A stretch of 64,000 nt of DNA from Virgibacillus_N oceani_A (GCA_041521345.1 JBGOHB010000022.1); one strand, 5' to 3'; counted from the first letter of the stretch, positions 17,588-27,066 are shown. The notes: generated from the sequence alone by a model not told the origin. Made by a program: numbers and translations.

Positions 17588-18442
17588 ATGCCAGCTGAAA
17601 CAATTAACGGTAAAGATTTGGCTGCCGAATTAAAAGTTGAAATGAAAGAAGAAGTATCCAAACTGAACGAAAATGGAATCTTTCCAAAGCTGACCGTCAT
17701 CTTAGTCGGGGATAATCCAGCCTCTAGGTCCTATGTAAAAGGAAAAAAGAAAGCCAGCAGTGAAACGGGGATCGATTCCGAAGTGATTGAAATGTCGAGT
17801 TCCATTAAGGAAGAGGAACTGCTGCAAAAAATTGATGCATTAAACCAAAATGATTCTGTCCACGGTATATTAGTACAATTACCTCTTCCCGACCACATTC
17901 GTGAACAAAAAGTAATTGATGCCATCAGTCCGGATAAAGATGTGGACGGCTTCCATCCAATAAATATCGGTAGAATGATGACAGGAAATGACACATTTCT
18001 TCCTTGTACACCATACGGTATAATTACCATGCTAAAATCAAAGAACATTCCAATCAGAGGAAAACATGCCGTCATTATCGGCAGAAGCAATATTGTCGGA
18101 AAGCCTGTCGGGCAGCTCTTGCTTAATGAAGATGCTACAGTTACTTATTGTCATTCGAAAACAGATGATTTAAAGAAATATACGAAAGAGGCTGATATTC
18201 TGATTGTGGCTGTGGGAAGACCAAATGTCATTAATGAGACCCACATTAAAGCAGGAGCAGCAGTGATCGATGTCGGCATCAACCGTAAGGAAGACGGCAA
18301 ATTAACAGGCGATGTTGATTTTGACCGGACAAAAGAAAAAGCTTCCTACATCACTCCGGTGCCAAGAGGTGTAGGGCCCATGACCATTGCTATGCTATTA
18401 AAAAACACGATAAAAGCAGCTAAAGGATTGGATCATCATTGA
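17588..18442 (+). CDS. folD: Methylenetetrahydrofolate dehydrogenase/cyclohydrolase
   Basis: Bifunctional enzyme of one-carbon metabolism that interconverts methylene-, methenyl- and formyl-tetrahydrofolate. 284 residues. The catalytic SYVKGKKKA lysine region is present, with the family signature PLPDHI and the Rossmann loop GRSNIVGKPVG. ATG 17588 is preferred over a TTG six bases upstream because AAAGGAG lies 9 nt before it. The stop overlaps the TTG start of xseA. Confidence 0.97.
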   Translation: MPAETINGKDLAAELKVEMKEEVSKLNENGIFPKLTVILVGDNPASRSYVKGKKKASSETGIDSEVIEMSSSIKEEELLQKIDALNQNDSVHGILVQLPLPDHIREQKVIDAISPDKDVDGFHPINIGRMMTGNDTFLPCTPYGIITMLKSKNIPIRGKHAVIIGRSNIVGKPVGQLLLNEDATVTYCHSKTDDLKKYTKEADILIVAVGRPNVINETHIKAGAAVIDVGINRKEDGKLTGDVDFDRTKEKASYITPVPRGVGPMTIAMLLKNTIKAAKGLDHH

Positions 18443-19782
18443 AAGATAAATATTTAACCGTCACTGCGCTTACAAAGTATATAAAAAGGAAGATGGATTC
18501 GGATCCTCATTTAAGAAACATTTGGTTAAAAGGCGAAATATCAAATTTTAAGCACCATAGCAGGGGACATATGTATTTAACCCTCAAAGATGACCAATCA
18601 CGTATACAGGCGGTTATGTTTGCAGGTAACAACCGTTCATTAAAATTCAAACCGGAAAATGGGATGAGTGTCCTCATCCGCGGGGAAATAAGCGTTTTTG
18701 AGGCGTTCGGGCAATATCAGCTATATATTCAGCAAATGGAACCCGATGGAATAGGGGCTCTATACTTAGCATATGAACAACTTAAGGAAAAGTTACATAA
18801 TAAAGGCTATTTCAATGCCGAATACAAGAAACCGATTCCTTTTTATCCAAAACATATTGCGATTATAACTTCTCCCACCGGGGCAGCAGTCAGAGATATC
18901 ATCTCTACGATCAAACGCAGATACCCAATAGTCCAAATGACTGTCATTCCTGTAATAGTACAAGGATCAAATGCAGCCGCTTCTATTAAACATGGAATTG
19001 AAAGGGCGAATAATACCGGATTGTTCGATCTATTAATTGTAGGACGTGGAGGAGGCTCGATTGAAGAGCTTTGGGGTTTTAATGAAGAAATAGTTGCTGA
19101 ATCAATATTCCGTTCTTCTGTTCCTGTTATTTCTGCTGTAGGGCACGAAACAGATATTACTATCAGTGATTATATAGCAGATTTAAGGGCTCCCACACCA
19201 ACGGGAGCTGCTGAACTTGCTGTTCCGTCCCAACAGGAATTAAATGAAAGGCTTATGCAGATAAAAAGCGTTCTATACAGGGAATTGGACAATATATTGT
19301 CCTCACATCATAAGCATCTGAAAAGAATGAAGCAATCCTATGCCTTCCGTTACCCTGAACAATTGCTTAGGCAAAAAGAACAGGAATTGGATAAGTATGT
19401 GGATGATATACAGAAATTATTAAAAAACCAAATGATAAGTAAAAGAAAAGAATATGGAAATGTCATGGAACGGTTTGTAAGACAGCATCCGGAAAAACAG
19501 GCAACCGGGCTAAAGAAACAACTGAATCAGCTGACAAACAGACAAAATGTTTATATAACCCAGATAATGAAAAGAAATAAGCGGAATTTAATAAACAATA
19601 TGGATAAATTAACACTGTTAAATCCCCTGGAAGTAATGAAACGCGGATTTGCCATCCCATACACCTCAGAAGGGAAAATAATTAAATCTGCATCCGAAGC
19701 AAACAAACAGGATCAAATAACTGTAAATTTATCTGATGGAAGATTAAATTGCACCGTATTAGATGTGGAGGAGAATAAATAG
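18439..19782 (+). CDS. xseA: Exodeoxyribonuclease VII large subunit
   Basis: Catalytic subunit of exonuclease VII, which degrades single-stranded DNA to oligonucleotides. The 447 residues comprise an N-terminal OB fold (about 1-100), a nuclease domain with the GRGGGSIEELWGFNEE motif (about 195-210) and a long coiled-coil region to the end. It starts at TTG 18439, overlapping the folD stop, so it is translationally coupled. Confidence 0.97.
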   Translation: MKDKYLTVTALTKYIKRKMDSDPHLRNIWLKGEISNFKHHSRGHMYLTLKDDQSRIQAVMFAGNNRSLKFKPENGMSVLIRGEISVFEAFGQYQLYIQQMEPDGIGALYLAYEQLKEKLHNKGYFNAEYKKPIPFYPKHIAIITSPTGAAVRDIISTIKRRYPIVQMTVIPVIVQGSNAAASIKHGIERANNTGLFDLLIVGRGGGSIEELWGFNEEIVAESIFRSSVPVISAVGHETDITISDYIADLRAPTPTGAAELAVPSQQELNERLMQIKSVLYRELDNILSSHHKHLKRMKQSYAFRYPEQLLRQKEQELDKYVDDIQKLLKNQMISKRKEYGNVMERFVRQHPEKQATGLKKQLNQLTNRQNVYITQIMKRNKRNLINNMDKLTLLNPLEVMKRGFAIPYTSEGKIIKSASEANKQDQITVNLSDGRLNCTVLDVEENK

Positions 19783-19783
19783 C

Positions 19784-20014
19784 ATGAAAACCGAAGATAT
19801 TTCTTTTGAAGAAGCGATGGAAAAACTGGAAAATATCGTTTCAAAGCTGGAAGAAGGCGAGGTTCCACTAGAAAAAGCAATAAATTATTATCAGGAAGGC
19901 ATGAAACTTTCCAAAATATGCGGAGATAAATTGGAAAGTGCCCAGGAGAAAATGACACAAATTATGAATGAACAAGGCGAAATGGATGCTTTTCACGTAC
20001 AGGAGGAAGAATAA
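19784..20014 (+). CDS. xseB: Exodeoxyribonuclease VII small subunit
   Basis: 76-residue helical hairpin that binds the XseA coiled coil in several copies and activates it. The motif FEEAMEKLENIVSKLEEGEVPLE is diagnostic. ATG 19784 has GGAGGAG about 10 nt upstream, inside the end of xseA; an in-frame ATG at 19763 lacks such a site. ispA follows directly. Confidence 0.95.
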   Translation: MKTEDISFEEAMEKLENIVSKLEEGEVPLEKAINYYQEGMKLSKICGDKLESAQEKMTQIMNEQGEMDAFHVQEEE

Positions 20015-20015
20015 T

Positions 20016-20900
20016 TTGCAAGTAAATCTAAATGATTATATTAATCGATGCCAAGAAATTATTCAAAAAGAGCTGACCCGTCATTTAAAGCAGCTTGATG
20101 TTCCGGAGAATTTAAAAGACGCTATGCTGTATTCTGTGGAAGCCGGTGGAAAAAGATTGCGGCCCATTCTTTTAATCGCAAGCTATGAACATTATGGCAG
20201 CAATATAAAAAAAGTGATGTCATCGGCAATTGCAATTGAATTAATCCATACATATTCACTTATCCATGACGATTTACCCGCTATGGATAATGATGACTTC
20301 CGCAGAGGAAAACCTACGAATCATAAAGTGTTTGATGAAGCAACTGCTATTTTGGCAGGAGATGCATTATTGACCTACAGCTTTGAAATTATTGCAGAAG
20401 ATAACAATTTACATGATTTTGAAAAAGTAGAGTTAATCAAAAAACTGTCAATGGCTGCCGGGCCAAGTGGTATGGTTGCAGGCCAGATTATGGATATGGG
20501 AGCGGAAAATAATCCAATAAAACTACAGCAGCTGGAAACCATTCATGAACTTAAAACAGGGGAGCTTTTAACATATTCTGTCTATGCGGGAGCTTTTCTT
20601 GGACAGGCTACTGATGAGGAATTAATCTACTTAGAAGAATTTGCTTATTATTTAGGGCTGATTTTCCAAGTGCAGGACGACATTCTGGATGTCACAGGGG
20701 ATCCGGAAAAACTTGGTAAACCTACAGGCAGTGATGAAAACAATAATAAAAGTACCTATCCAAATTTATTAGGACTGGATGGAGCAATAAAGCATAAAGA
20801 GATGTATGTCCAAAAAGCAATGGAAGCTTTAAAAAAAGCCAATGCCCAAAGCTCGTATCTTATGGAATTAATAGACCATTTCAGCCAGCGGGACCACTAA
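20016..20900 (+). CDS. ispA: Farnesyl diphosphate synthase (polyprenyl synthetase)
   Basis: Condenses isopentenyl and dimethylallyl diphosphates to geranyl and then farnesyl diphosphate for quinone and cell-wall lipid carriers. 294 residues. The first Asp-rich motif is DDLPAMDND, the second DDILD; the GGKRLRP substrate-binding segment is also present. I use TTG 20016 (GGAGGAAGA upstream, two bases after the xseB stop); a longer frame overlapping xseB lacks family similarity. dxs, normally downstream, is absent. Confidence 0.96.
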   Translation: MQVNLNDYINRCQEIIQKELTRHLKQLDVPENLKDAMLYSVEAGGKRLRPILLIASYEHYGSNIKKVMSSAIAIELIHTYSLIHDDLPAMDNDDFRRGKPTNHKVFDEATAILAGDALLTYSFEIIAEDNNLHDFEKVELIKKLSMAAGPSGMVAGQIMDMGAENNPIKLQQLETIHELKTGELLTYSVYAGAFLGQATDEELIYLEEFAYYLGLIFQVQDDILDVTGDPEKLGKPTGSDENNNKSTYPNLLGLDGAIKHKEMYVQKAMEALKKANAQSSYLMELIDHFSQRDH

Positions 20901-20963
20901 GACAAAGCTTTAAAAGCCAAGTTAGCGAAGAATAAACCGAGCCTAAGCACTGTGCAAGTGTAT

Positions 20964-21019
20964 GCCCCATCGTAAAGAATTGGGACTGCGCTAAATGCTC
21001 GCCCCATCGTAAAGAATTG
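20964..21019. repeat. Two 19-bp direct repeats upstream of OLE RNA
   Basis: GCCCCATCGTAAAGAATTG occurs exactly at 20964-20982 and again at 21001-21019, start to start 37 bp. No gene is present between ispA and OLE. Function unknown. Confidence 0.8.
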
Positions 21020-21076
21020 CTAGCCTCTGGGTGCGGGAGCCGCTTAAATGAAAGAATGGAAAATTCCCGTCAAACA

Positions 21077-21085
21077 TGGTATAAT
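21077..21085 (+). promoter_or_regulatory. Extended -10 promoter of OLE RNA
   Basis: TGGTATAAT is an extended -10 element with a perfect TATAAT at 21080-21085. No good -35 is visible. The predicted start lies about 7 bases on, at the 5' base of the OLE closing stem. OLE may also be cut from operon transcripts. Confidence 0.65.
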
Positions 21086-21091
21086 TAATAC

Positions 21092-21697
21092 AAAGAGGGA
21101 TGGTGCAGTATTCTAGTCGGTCTACCGTTTCTGAAGGCGGGCCTAAAAATCCGCCAAAGGGCACATCGATGAAGTTTCTTGTGTTGGCTTGAGGCGCCCA
21201 GCCTTGGGTTGATGCTGGGAGTTAAGGTTTTTGGGCGATCCGCAAAGGCATGCGGGCGTTGACCCGATTACCGTGGAGGCCCATCTCTGTAATGGCTGCT
21301 AAGCCTAGGAGCCGTTATGGAATGGGGTATGAACCTGCATGAAGTGTAAGGGACACATGGCGTGCAGCGTAGCCTGCCTTGAGTGGTGCTTGAGGGGATT
21401 AGAGTTCCAAACAATAATCCGGGTGGCCACTGGTTATTGTTTTTATCTCTATGAAATCATCGCTGCAAAAGAGGCTAGGAAGTGGTTAAAGGACTGCCAG
21501 AGGAAATCTCCTAGACTGTTCACCGACATTTAAAAGGGATTATAGTGCGGACTAAGTGGTAATCCAGTCCGGCTTTTGGCAACAAAGCCGAGATGAATTT
21601 AAAGGGGAACCGCCTTGCATGGCAACATGGGGTGTTCATCTGGGAAAACCTACTGGACCTAAGCCGCAGTCTTAACCTTTTAAATGACCATCCCCTT
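21092..21697 (+). ncRNA. ole: OLE RNA (ornate, large, extremophilic)
   Basis: A GC-richer, gene-free block of about 606 nt, matching the roughly 610-nt length known for OLE RNA. It lies between ispA and the OLE-associated membrane protein gene oapA, its established genomic position. The two ends pair: AGGGATGGT at 21096-21104 with ACCATCCC at 21687-21694 as the main helix (8 bp), extended beyond a bulge. Many internal complementary GC-rich segments occur. OLE forms a membrane-associated ribonucleoprotein with OapA, and in Bacillus halodurans it is linked to tolerance of cold, short alcohols and magnesium. The identification is from position, size, closing helix and partner. The ends are approximate. 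A 64-codon frame inside is chance. Confidence 0.93.
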
Positions 21698-21752
21698 ATA
21701 CATAGTATTGTAATAAAACCATGAAATTATTAATAAAAAATTGAGGTATAAA

Positions 21753-22337
21753 ATGAAATCGCAAATAAAGCGTTCTATGAGGTTTAGTATTTTAATTGCC
21801 GTTATCACTTTTGTGTTAGCGGCTATTTTTTCAGTAATATCGTCTTCTATTTTAAGTGGAGTAGTATGGATGATAGGATTATTAATAGTACTTATCATTG
21901 TAACAATTGGCGTTATATTTGATATGCTCGGTATAGCCTCTACTGCTGCCCAGGAAGCGCCGTTTCATGCCATGGCTGCAGAAAAGGTTCCAGGGGCAAA
22001 GGAAGCGGTAACAATTATTAAAAATGCGGATAAATTTGCAAGTTTCTGTAATGATGTAATTGGTGATATAGCCGGAATTGTCAGTGGGACGGCTACAGCA
22101 ATAGTAGTACTTCAAATTGCAGCATTGACAGGACATGGAGAAGGCTCCCCGTATCAAATATTTTTATCTGTGTTATTAACGAGTCTGGTTGCTGCACTTA
22201 CTGTTGGAGGAAAAGCAATCGGTAAGTTTATGGCAATCAATGCTTCCACAAAAATCATCTTTTTTGCTGGTAAAGTGATAGCCATTATTCAAAATAAATT
22301 AAAAATAAAAGTCTTGCCGGATAATAAAAGGCAGTAA
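21753..22337 (+). CDS. oapA: OLE-associated protein A (OLE RNA-binding membrane protein)
   Basis: 194-residue integral membrane protein that anchors OLE RNA in the membrane. Hydrophobic segments lie at about residues 12-31, 35-57, 106-126, 139-156 and 171-187. The conserved middle contains EAPFHAMAAEKVPGAKEA and NADKFASFCNDVIGD; D101 and D105 form the DxxxD motif that I recall being important in B. halodurans OapA. ATG 21753 has GAGG 6 nt upstream; a TTG at 21741 is the alternative. It directly follows OLE RNA, 13 bases before tlyA. dxs, which follows oapA in B. halodurans, is missing. Confidence 0.92.
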   Translation: MKSQIKRSMRFSILIAVITFVLAAIFSVISSSILSGVVWMIGLLIVLIIVTIGVIFDMLGIASTAAQEAPFHAMAAEKVPGAKEAVTIIKNADKFASFCNDVIGDIAGIVSGTATAIVVLQIAALTGHGEGSPYQIFLSVLLTSLVAALTVGGKAIGKFMAINASTKIIFFAGKVIAIIQNKLKIKVLPDNKRQ

Positions 22338-22349
22338 AGGATTATTGAT

Positions 22350-23174
22350 ATGGGAAAAAAGCGTTTGGATGTACTTTTAGTGGAAAAAGAGTTAATTGAA
22401 ACAAGAGAAAAAGCAAAGCGAGTCATTATGGCCGGCCTTGTTTTTTCCAAGGAAGTCAGATTGGACAAACCGGGTATGAAAGTGGATGAAGAGGTTCCTT
22501 TAAAAATAAAAGAAAAATTACGCTACGTTGGCCGCGGAGGCTTGAAACTGGAAAAAGCATTAAATCATTTCCACATTTCTTTAAAAGACAAAATAATGGT
22601 GGATGTTGGATCATCTACCGGTGGGTTTACCGATTGTGGCCTGCAAAATGGGCTCAGTCTCAGTTATGCTGTTGATGTCGGCTATAACCAGCTTGATTGG
22701 AAGCTGAGAAATGATCCCAGAGTAATAACAATGGAAAGAACAAACTTCAGATATGTTACCCAAGAAAACTTTCAAAAGGGAACTCCTAACTTTGCCGCTA
22801 TTGATGTGTCATTTATTTCGTTACAACTTATTTTACCAGTATTAAAAAAGATAATTGCAGAAAGCAGTGATGTTATCGCCTTAATAAAACCACAATTTGA
22901 AGCCGGCAGGGACCAAGTAGGCAAGAAAGGAATTGTCCGGGACAAAAAAGTGCACATGCAGGTGGTGAAGCAAATCGTTAATTTTGCAATTGAAGAAAAT
23001 TATGGCCTATTCGGCATCACTTATTCTCCCATAACGGGAGGAGATGGCAATATTGAATTTCTGGCTCATTTCGGCTGGAAAAAAGATACGAGCGGGATAT
23101 GCCTGAAAGATGAAGCAATAGAAGAATTGATCGATCAAGCGCAGGCTGACTTTCATCCTTCCAGTAATACATGA
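22350..23174 (+). CDS. yqxC: TlyA family rRNA (cytidine-2'-O)-methyltransferase
   Basis: S4 RNA-binding domain (about residues 4-62) fused to an FtsJ-like SAM methyltransferase domain with the loop VDVGSSTGGFTDCGLQNG. TlyA enzymes methylate 2'-OH of cytidines in 16S and 23S rRNA; the older 'hemolysin' label is misleading. 274 residues, normal for the family. It lies upstream of argR and recN, as in B. subtilis. Confidence 0.94.
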   Translation: MGKKRLDVLLVEKELIETREKAKRVIMAGLVFSKEVRLDKPGMKVDEEVPLKIKEKLRYVGRGGLKLEKALNHFHISLKDKIMVDVGSSTGGFTDCGLQNGLSLSYAVDVGYNQLDWKLRNDPRVITMERTNFRYVTQENFQKGTPNFAAIDVSFISLQLILPVLKKIIAESSDVIALIKPQFEAGRDQVGKKGIVRDKKVHMQVVKQIVNFAIEENYGLFGITYSPITGGDGNIEFLAHFGWKKDTSGICLKDEAIEELIDQAQADFHPSSNT

Positions 23175-23193
23175 GCGTAGTGAGGTGCTAGCA

Positions 23194-23643
23194 ATGAGTA
23201 AAATACAGCGTCATATTAAAATAAGGGAACTTATTACAGAAAATGAAATAGAAACACAGGATGACCTTGTAGACCGCTTAAAAAACATGGGGTACAATGT
23301 TACACAAGCTACAGTGTCACGGGATATTAAAGAGCTCAGGCTCGTGAAAGTACCGGCTACAAATGGAACCTACAAGTATAGTCTGCCGGCAGACCAAAAG
23401 TTTAACCCATTGAATAAATTGAAACGCTTAATCATGGATGCATTTGTAAAAATTGAGCATGCCAGTCATTTTATTGTATTAAAGACACTTCCCGGTAATG
23501 CTCATGCAATAGGCGTCCTCATCGATAATCTGGATTGGGATGAAATTATGGGTACTATTTGCGGTGATGACACATGTTTGATTATATGTAAAACCGATAC
23601 GGATGCAGAAACAATTAAAGACCGTTTTATCGAAATGTTATAG
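23194..23643 (+). CDS. argR: Arginine repressor ArgR/AhrC
   Basis: Arginine-dependent hexameric regulator that represses biosynthesis and activates catabolism of arginine. 149 residues, equal to AhrC. A winged helix occupies the first 70 residues (TQATVSRDIKELRLVK is the recognition region). The C-terminal oligomerisation and arginine-binding domain contains GTICGDDTCLIIC. ATG 23194 has TGAGGTG 7 nt upstream. recN follows after 33 bases. Confidence 0.97.
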   Translation: MSKIQRHIKIRELITENEIETQDDLVDRLKNMGYNVTQATVSRDIKELRLVKVPATNGTYKYSLPADQKFNPLNKLKRLIMDAFVKIEHASHFIVLKTLPGNAHAIGVLIDNLDWDEIMGTICGDDTCLIICKTDTDAETIKDRFIEML

Positions 23644-23676
23644 AAAAAATATACGTTTATAGGTGGTGAATACAGC

Positions 23677-25401
23677 TTGCTTACAGAATTGTCTATACAA
23701 GATTTTGCTATTATTGATAAATTATCGATTACATTCCAAAATGGTTTAACCGTATTAACTGGGGAAACGGGAGCTGGGAAATCAATTATTATTGATGCCG
23801 TACAATTATTGGCCGGAGGGAGAGGCTCTGTAGAATTTGTAAGACATGGATGCGAAAAAGCTGAAATCCAAGGTTTATTTACCACCGAGGATCATAACCA
23901 TCCTGTATATGAGATCGGCAGAACATATGGAATAGATATATCGGATGGTCAGATTATTTTGCGAAGAGTAGTTACAGCCGGCGGAAAGAGCATATGCAGG
24001 GTTAACGGAAAACTGGTTACATTAGCTATTTTAAGGGAGTTTGGAAGAACGCTCATTGATATACATAGTCAGCATGAAACACAGTCATTAATGAATCCCG
24101 AGAGTCATATTGAATTACTGGATTTATTTGATCCTAAAACAATTAAATATGAAAAAGATGCATATCATCAATTATATAATAAGCTGCAGTCACTAAAAAA
24201 ACGTTTTAAAAAATTAAATGAAAATGAAAAAGAAAATGCACAGCGGCTTGACCTGCTTGAATTTCAAAGAACCGAACTCGAACAGGCTAATCTGATACCG
24301 AATGAAGATGTATCATTGGAACAAGAAAGTAAGAGATTAGCGAATTTTGAAAAAATACACACCTCTATTCATGATGCCTATAACGCATTGTATGGTGACC
24401 ATAAAGGACTGGAATGGGTAAATAAAGCACAGACTTCCCTCTTGGATAATAGTAAATACGATCCATTTATTGCAGAAAAAGGGGAAGAAATAGCAGATCA
24501 TTATTTCGCCTTGGAAGAATTATCGTATGAATTGGGAAATTATATGGAAAAGCAGCAATATGATCCAGAGCAGTTAAATGAAATGGAAGCCAGACTTTAT
24601 GAATTAAACCGGTTAAAGAAAAAATACGGTTCGACAGTAGATGATATGCTCAAGTATGCTGCCGAGATAGAAGAAGAAATTGATCAGCTGAAAAACAAGG
24701 ATTCCCACCTTGCGAAATTGCAGGAAGAAATAAATGAAACAGAAAAAGATGCTTACCTGGAAGCCAAACAATTGCATGACAGTCGAAAAAAAGCCGCAGA
24801 AGCGCTTACAAAAGATATTTATAGCGAATTCAAAGGTTTATATTTGGAAAAAGCAACATTTAAAATCCAATTTGTTTCAGATGAGGAAACAGATCCAAAT
24901 CCAAAACTGCATTATAACGGTTATGATCAAGTACGATTTCTAATAGCAACAAATCCTGGCGAACCATTAAAGCCACTTCATAAAATTGCCTCCGGCGGAG
25001 AGCTTTCCCGAATTATGCTGGCACTAAAAAGAATATTTGCCAAGCATCAGGGCGTCACAAGTGTTATTTTTGACGAAGTGGACACAGGCGTCAGCGGAAG
25101 AGTAGCTCAAGCTATTGCAGAAAAAATATATCAGATTTCAGTCGCATCTCAAGTACTATGTATTACCCATCTGCCACAGGTTGCTTCCATGGCAGATACG
25201 CATAAACTAATTGACAAGAAAATAAATAATAATCGGACAACAACCTCTATTTCCCAGTTAGGACAAGCTGAACAAATTGATGAGCTGAGCCGAATGATTA
25301 CTGGTACGGAGCTGACAGAAACAGCAAAAGAACATGCTGGAGAAATGCTTGATTTAGCTGAAAAATTTAAGAATAAGAATAGAAGAAAAGCCGGAAACTA
25401 A
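23677..25401 (+). CDS. recN: DNA repair protein RecN
   Basis: SMC-like ATPase acting early in double-strand break repair. 574 residues. Walker A is GETGAGKS (residues about 30-37), a central coiled coil spans about 165-370, the ABC signature is ASGGELSRIMLALK and Walker B is VIFDEVDTG. It starts at TTG 23677 with AGGTGGTGA upstream. A terminator follows within 20 bases. Confidence 0.97.
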   Translation: MLTELSIQDFAIIDKLSITFQNGLTVLTGETGAGKSIIIDAVQLLAGGRGSVEFVRHGCEKAEIQGLFTTEDHNHPVYEIGRTYGIDISDGQIILRRVVTAGGKSICRVNGKLVTLAILREFGRTLIDIHSQHETQSLMNPESHIELLDLFDPKTIKYEKDAYHQLYNKLQSLKKRFKKLNENEKENAQRLDLLEFQRTELEQANLIPNEDVSLEQESKRLANFEKIHTSIHDAYNALYGDHKGLEWVNKAQTSLLDNSKYDPFIAEKGEEIADHYFALEELSYELGNYMEKQQYDPEQLNEMEARLYELNRLKKKYGSTVDDMLKYAAEIEEEIDQLKNKDSHLAKLQEEINETEKDAYLEAKQLHDSRKKAAEALTKDIYSEFKGLYLEKATFKIQFVSDEETDPNPKLHYNGYDQVRFLIATNPGEPLKPLHKIASGGELSRIMLALKRIFAKHQGVTSVIFDEVDTGVSGRVAQAIAEKIYQISVASQVLCITHLPQVASMADTHKLIDKKINNNRTTTSISQLGQAEQIDELSRMITGTELTETAKEHAGEMLDLAEKFKNKNRRKAGN

Positions 25402-25420
25402 TAGTGCCGGCTTTTTTTGA
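25388..25420 (+). terminator. Terminator of recN
   Basis: AAAGCCGG pairs with CCGGCTTT around an AT-rich loop and is followed by T residues. It overlaps the last recN codons. Confidence 0.85.
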
Positions 25421-25656
25421 TAAATAATTATTACTCCCCCCTTATAAATGAAATACTATCCTGCAGTTGAAATAAATGACATATAAATTATTTTTAATCA
25501 GACCATCATTGACTTATACCTTAATATCTCCTTTTATGAAAGGAAATTATACACAGCATTCTTATGTTTCACCAGTTTAAAACTGATTGAGAAAGGTCAA
25601 ATTAGAAATACAGATAAAAACATGGTATGGGTTTTGGAATAAGGAGAGTGAAGTAA

Positions 25657-26943
25657 GTGAATTTGAACACAGACCGTATTAGAAAAATATTTGGCACGCT
25701 GCTCCTTATTTTTGTGTTGGCAATTCCTTTTTCCGCCCCAATTCAGCAGTATCTTTCCATCCCAGATGAAATTGTTACCTTTAATGATCAAACCCCAATA
25801 CAGCTTCCTGATTTAGGGGAAAATGTATCGGTTGATGTTTCTGATGAAAGTATTCAGGCGATTGATTCCTCTAACTTTCACGCAGATGGACCTGGAAATA
25901 GTGAGTTAATATATGAAGTAGCCGGTTTTCCGATCAAAAGGGTGAATGTTGACGTTATAGAGGATATTGAAGTGATCCCAGGTGGTCAATCTATCGGTGT
26001 CCAACTTCATACACAAGGGGTGCTTGTAGTCGGGCATCACTTGGTAAATGTAAACGAGGCAGCATTATCGCCTGGAGAAGACGCGGATATTCAAGTCGGG
26101 GATATTATCTTGGATATTAATGGCAATCCTATAGAAGAAATGAAGGATGTGAAGCCGTTTGTTGAAGAAGCCGGAGAGGAAAACGGTTCATTAAACGTAA
26201 AAATAAAAAGAGGACATCAAAAGATCGAAACAGAATTAACACCTAAGTTAGATGAGAAAGATAATGAATATAAAATTGGCCTCTATATACGTGATGCCGC
26301 AGCGGGGATTGGGACAATGACATTTCATGATCCCGATTCCCAAAAGTATGGTGCTCTAGGTCATGTGATTTCTGATATGGATACAAACAAGCCCATTGAA
26401 ATCCATAACGGGTCAATTGTAAGATCTTCGGTCAACTCGATTGAAAAAGGAAATAATGGCATTCCAGGTGAAAAACAGGCAAGGTTTTCAAACGACAGTG
26501 AAGAGATAGGCAGTATAACCAAAAACAGCCCTTTTGGCATTTTTGGCAAATTGGATGATGAAATTAAAAATGGATCTTATGACGAGCCAATGCCAATAGC
26601 CTTATCACATGAAGTAGAAGAAGGGCCTGCAGAAATTCTGACCGTAGTTAAAGATGAAAAAGTGGAAGCATTCGATATTGAAATTGTAAGCTCTGTTCCA
26701 CAAAAATTTCCTGCAACAAAAGGAATGGTCGTTCAAATCACTGATCCTGAATTATTAGAGCATACTGGCGGTATAGTTCAGGGGATGAGCGGCAGTCCCA
26801 TTATACAAAACGGGAAAATTGTTGGTGCAGTTACCCATGTATTTGTAAACGATCCTACTTCAGGGTATGGCGTTCATATTGAATGGATGTTAAATGATGC
26901 CGGGATCGACGTTAATAAAAAATCTGATGAAATAGCTGGCTAA
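25657..26943 (+). CDS. spoIVB: SpoIVB serine peptidase
   Basis: Forespore-secreted S55 peptidase that cleaves SpoIVFA to activate the pro-sigma-K protease. It has an N-terminal signal anchor (about residues 11-29), a PDZ domain (about 100-195) and the peptidase domain. H236 (GALGH), D363 (ITDP) and S378 (GMSGSP) sit at the same numbers as in B. subtilis. 428 residues. It starts at GTG 25657 with AAGGAGAG upstream. The 230 bases upstream hold no gene, and I could not settle a sigma-F or sigma-G promoter there. Confidence 0.97.
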   Translation: MNLNTDRIRKIFGTLLLIFVLAIPFSAPIQQYLSIPDEIVTFNDQTPIQLPDLGENVSVDVSDESIQAIDSSNFHADGPGNSELIYEVAGFPIKRVNVDVIEDIEVIPGGQSIGVQLHTQGVLVVGHHLVNVNEAALSPGEDADIQVGDIILDINGNPIEEMKDVKPFVEEAGEENGSLNVKIKRGHQKIETELTPKLDEKDNEYKIGLYIRDAAAGIGTMTFHDPDSQKYGALGHVISDMDTNKPIEIHNGSIVRSSVNSIEKGNNGIPGEKQARFSNDSEEIGSITKNSPFGIFGKLDDEIKNGSYDEPMPIALSHEVEEGPAEILTVVKDEKVEAFDIEIVSSVPQKFPATKGMVVQITDPELLEHTGGIVQGMSGSPIIQNGKIVGAVTHVFVNDPTSGYGVHIEWMLNDAGIDVNKKSDEIAG

Positions 26944-26978
26944 AAAAACTTGTGGATGGTGACATCCACAAGTTTTTT
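26942..26978 (+). terminator. Terminator of spoIVB
   Basis: AAAAACTTGTGGATG pairs perfectly with CATCCACAAGTTTTT around a GTGA tetraloop, followed by T residues. Confidence 0.95.
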
Positions 26979-27025
26979 AATGGGACAATATTTTTTATTA
27001 ATTCATCATAATTCTGATAATTTTG

Positions 27026-27066
27026 TGTTATAATACGAGTAAATATTATTCGACAAAGGTGTCGAT
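27026..27066 (+). promoter_or_regulatory. spo0A vegetative promoter (extended -10) and paired 0A boxes
   Basis: TGTTATAAT at 27026-27034 is an extended -10. Just downstream, TTCGACA at 27049-27055 is the exact reverse complement of the Spo0A box TGTCGAA, and TGTCGAT at 27060-27066 matches in 6 of 7. The two face each other 4 bases apart. Bound phospho-Spo0A here would block the vegetative start and shift transcription to the sigma-H promoter downstream. Confidence 0.75.

Noticed and set aside
21339..21533. 64-codon frame inside the OLE RNA
   Set aside because: No ribosome site and it lies wholly within the structured RNA; composition follows RNA stems.
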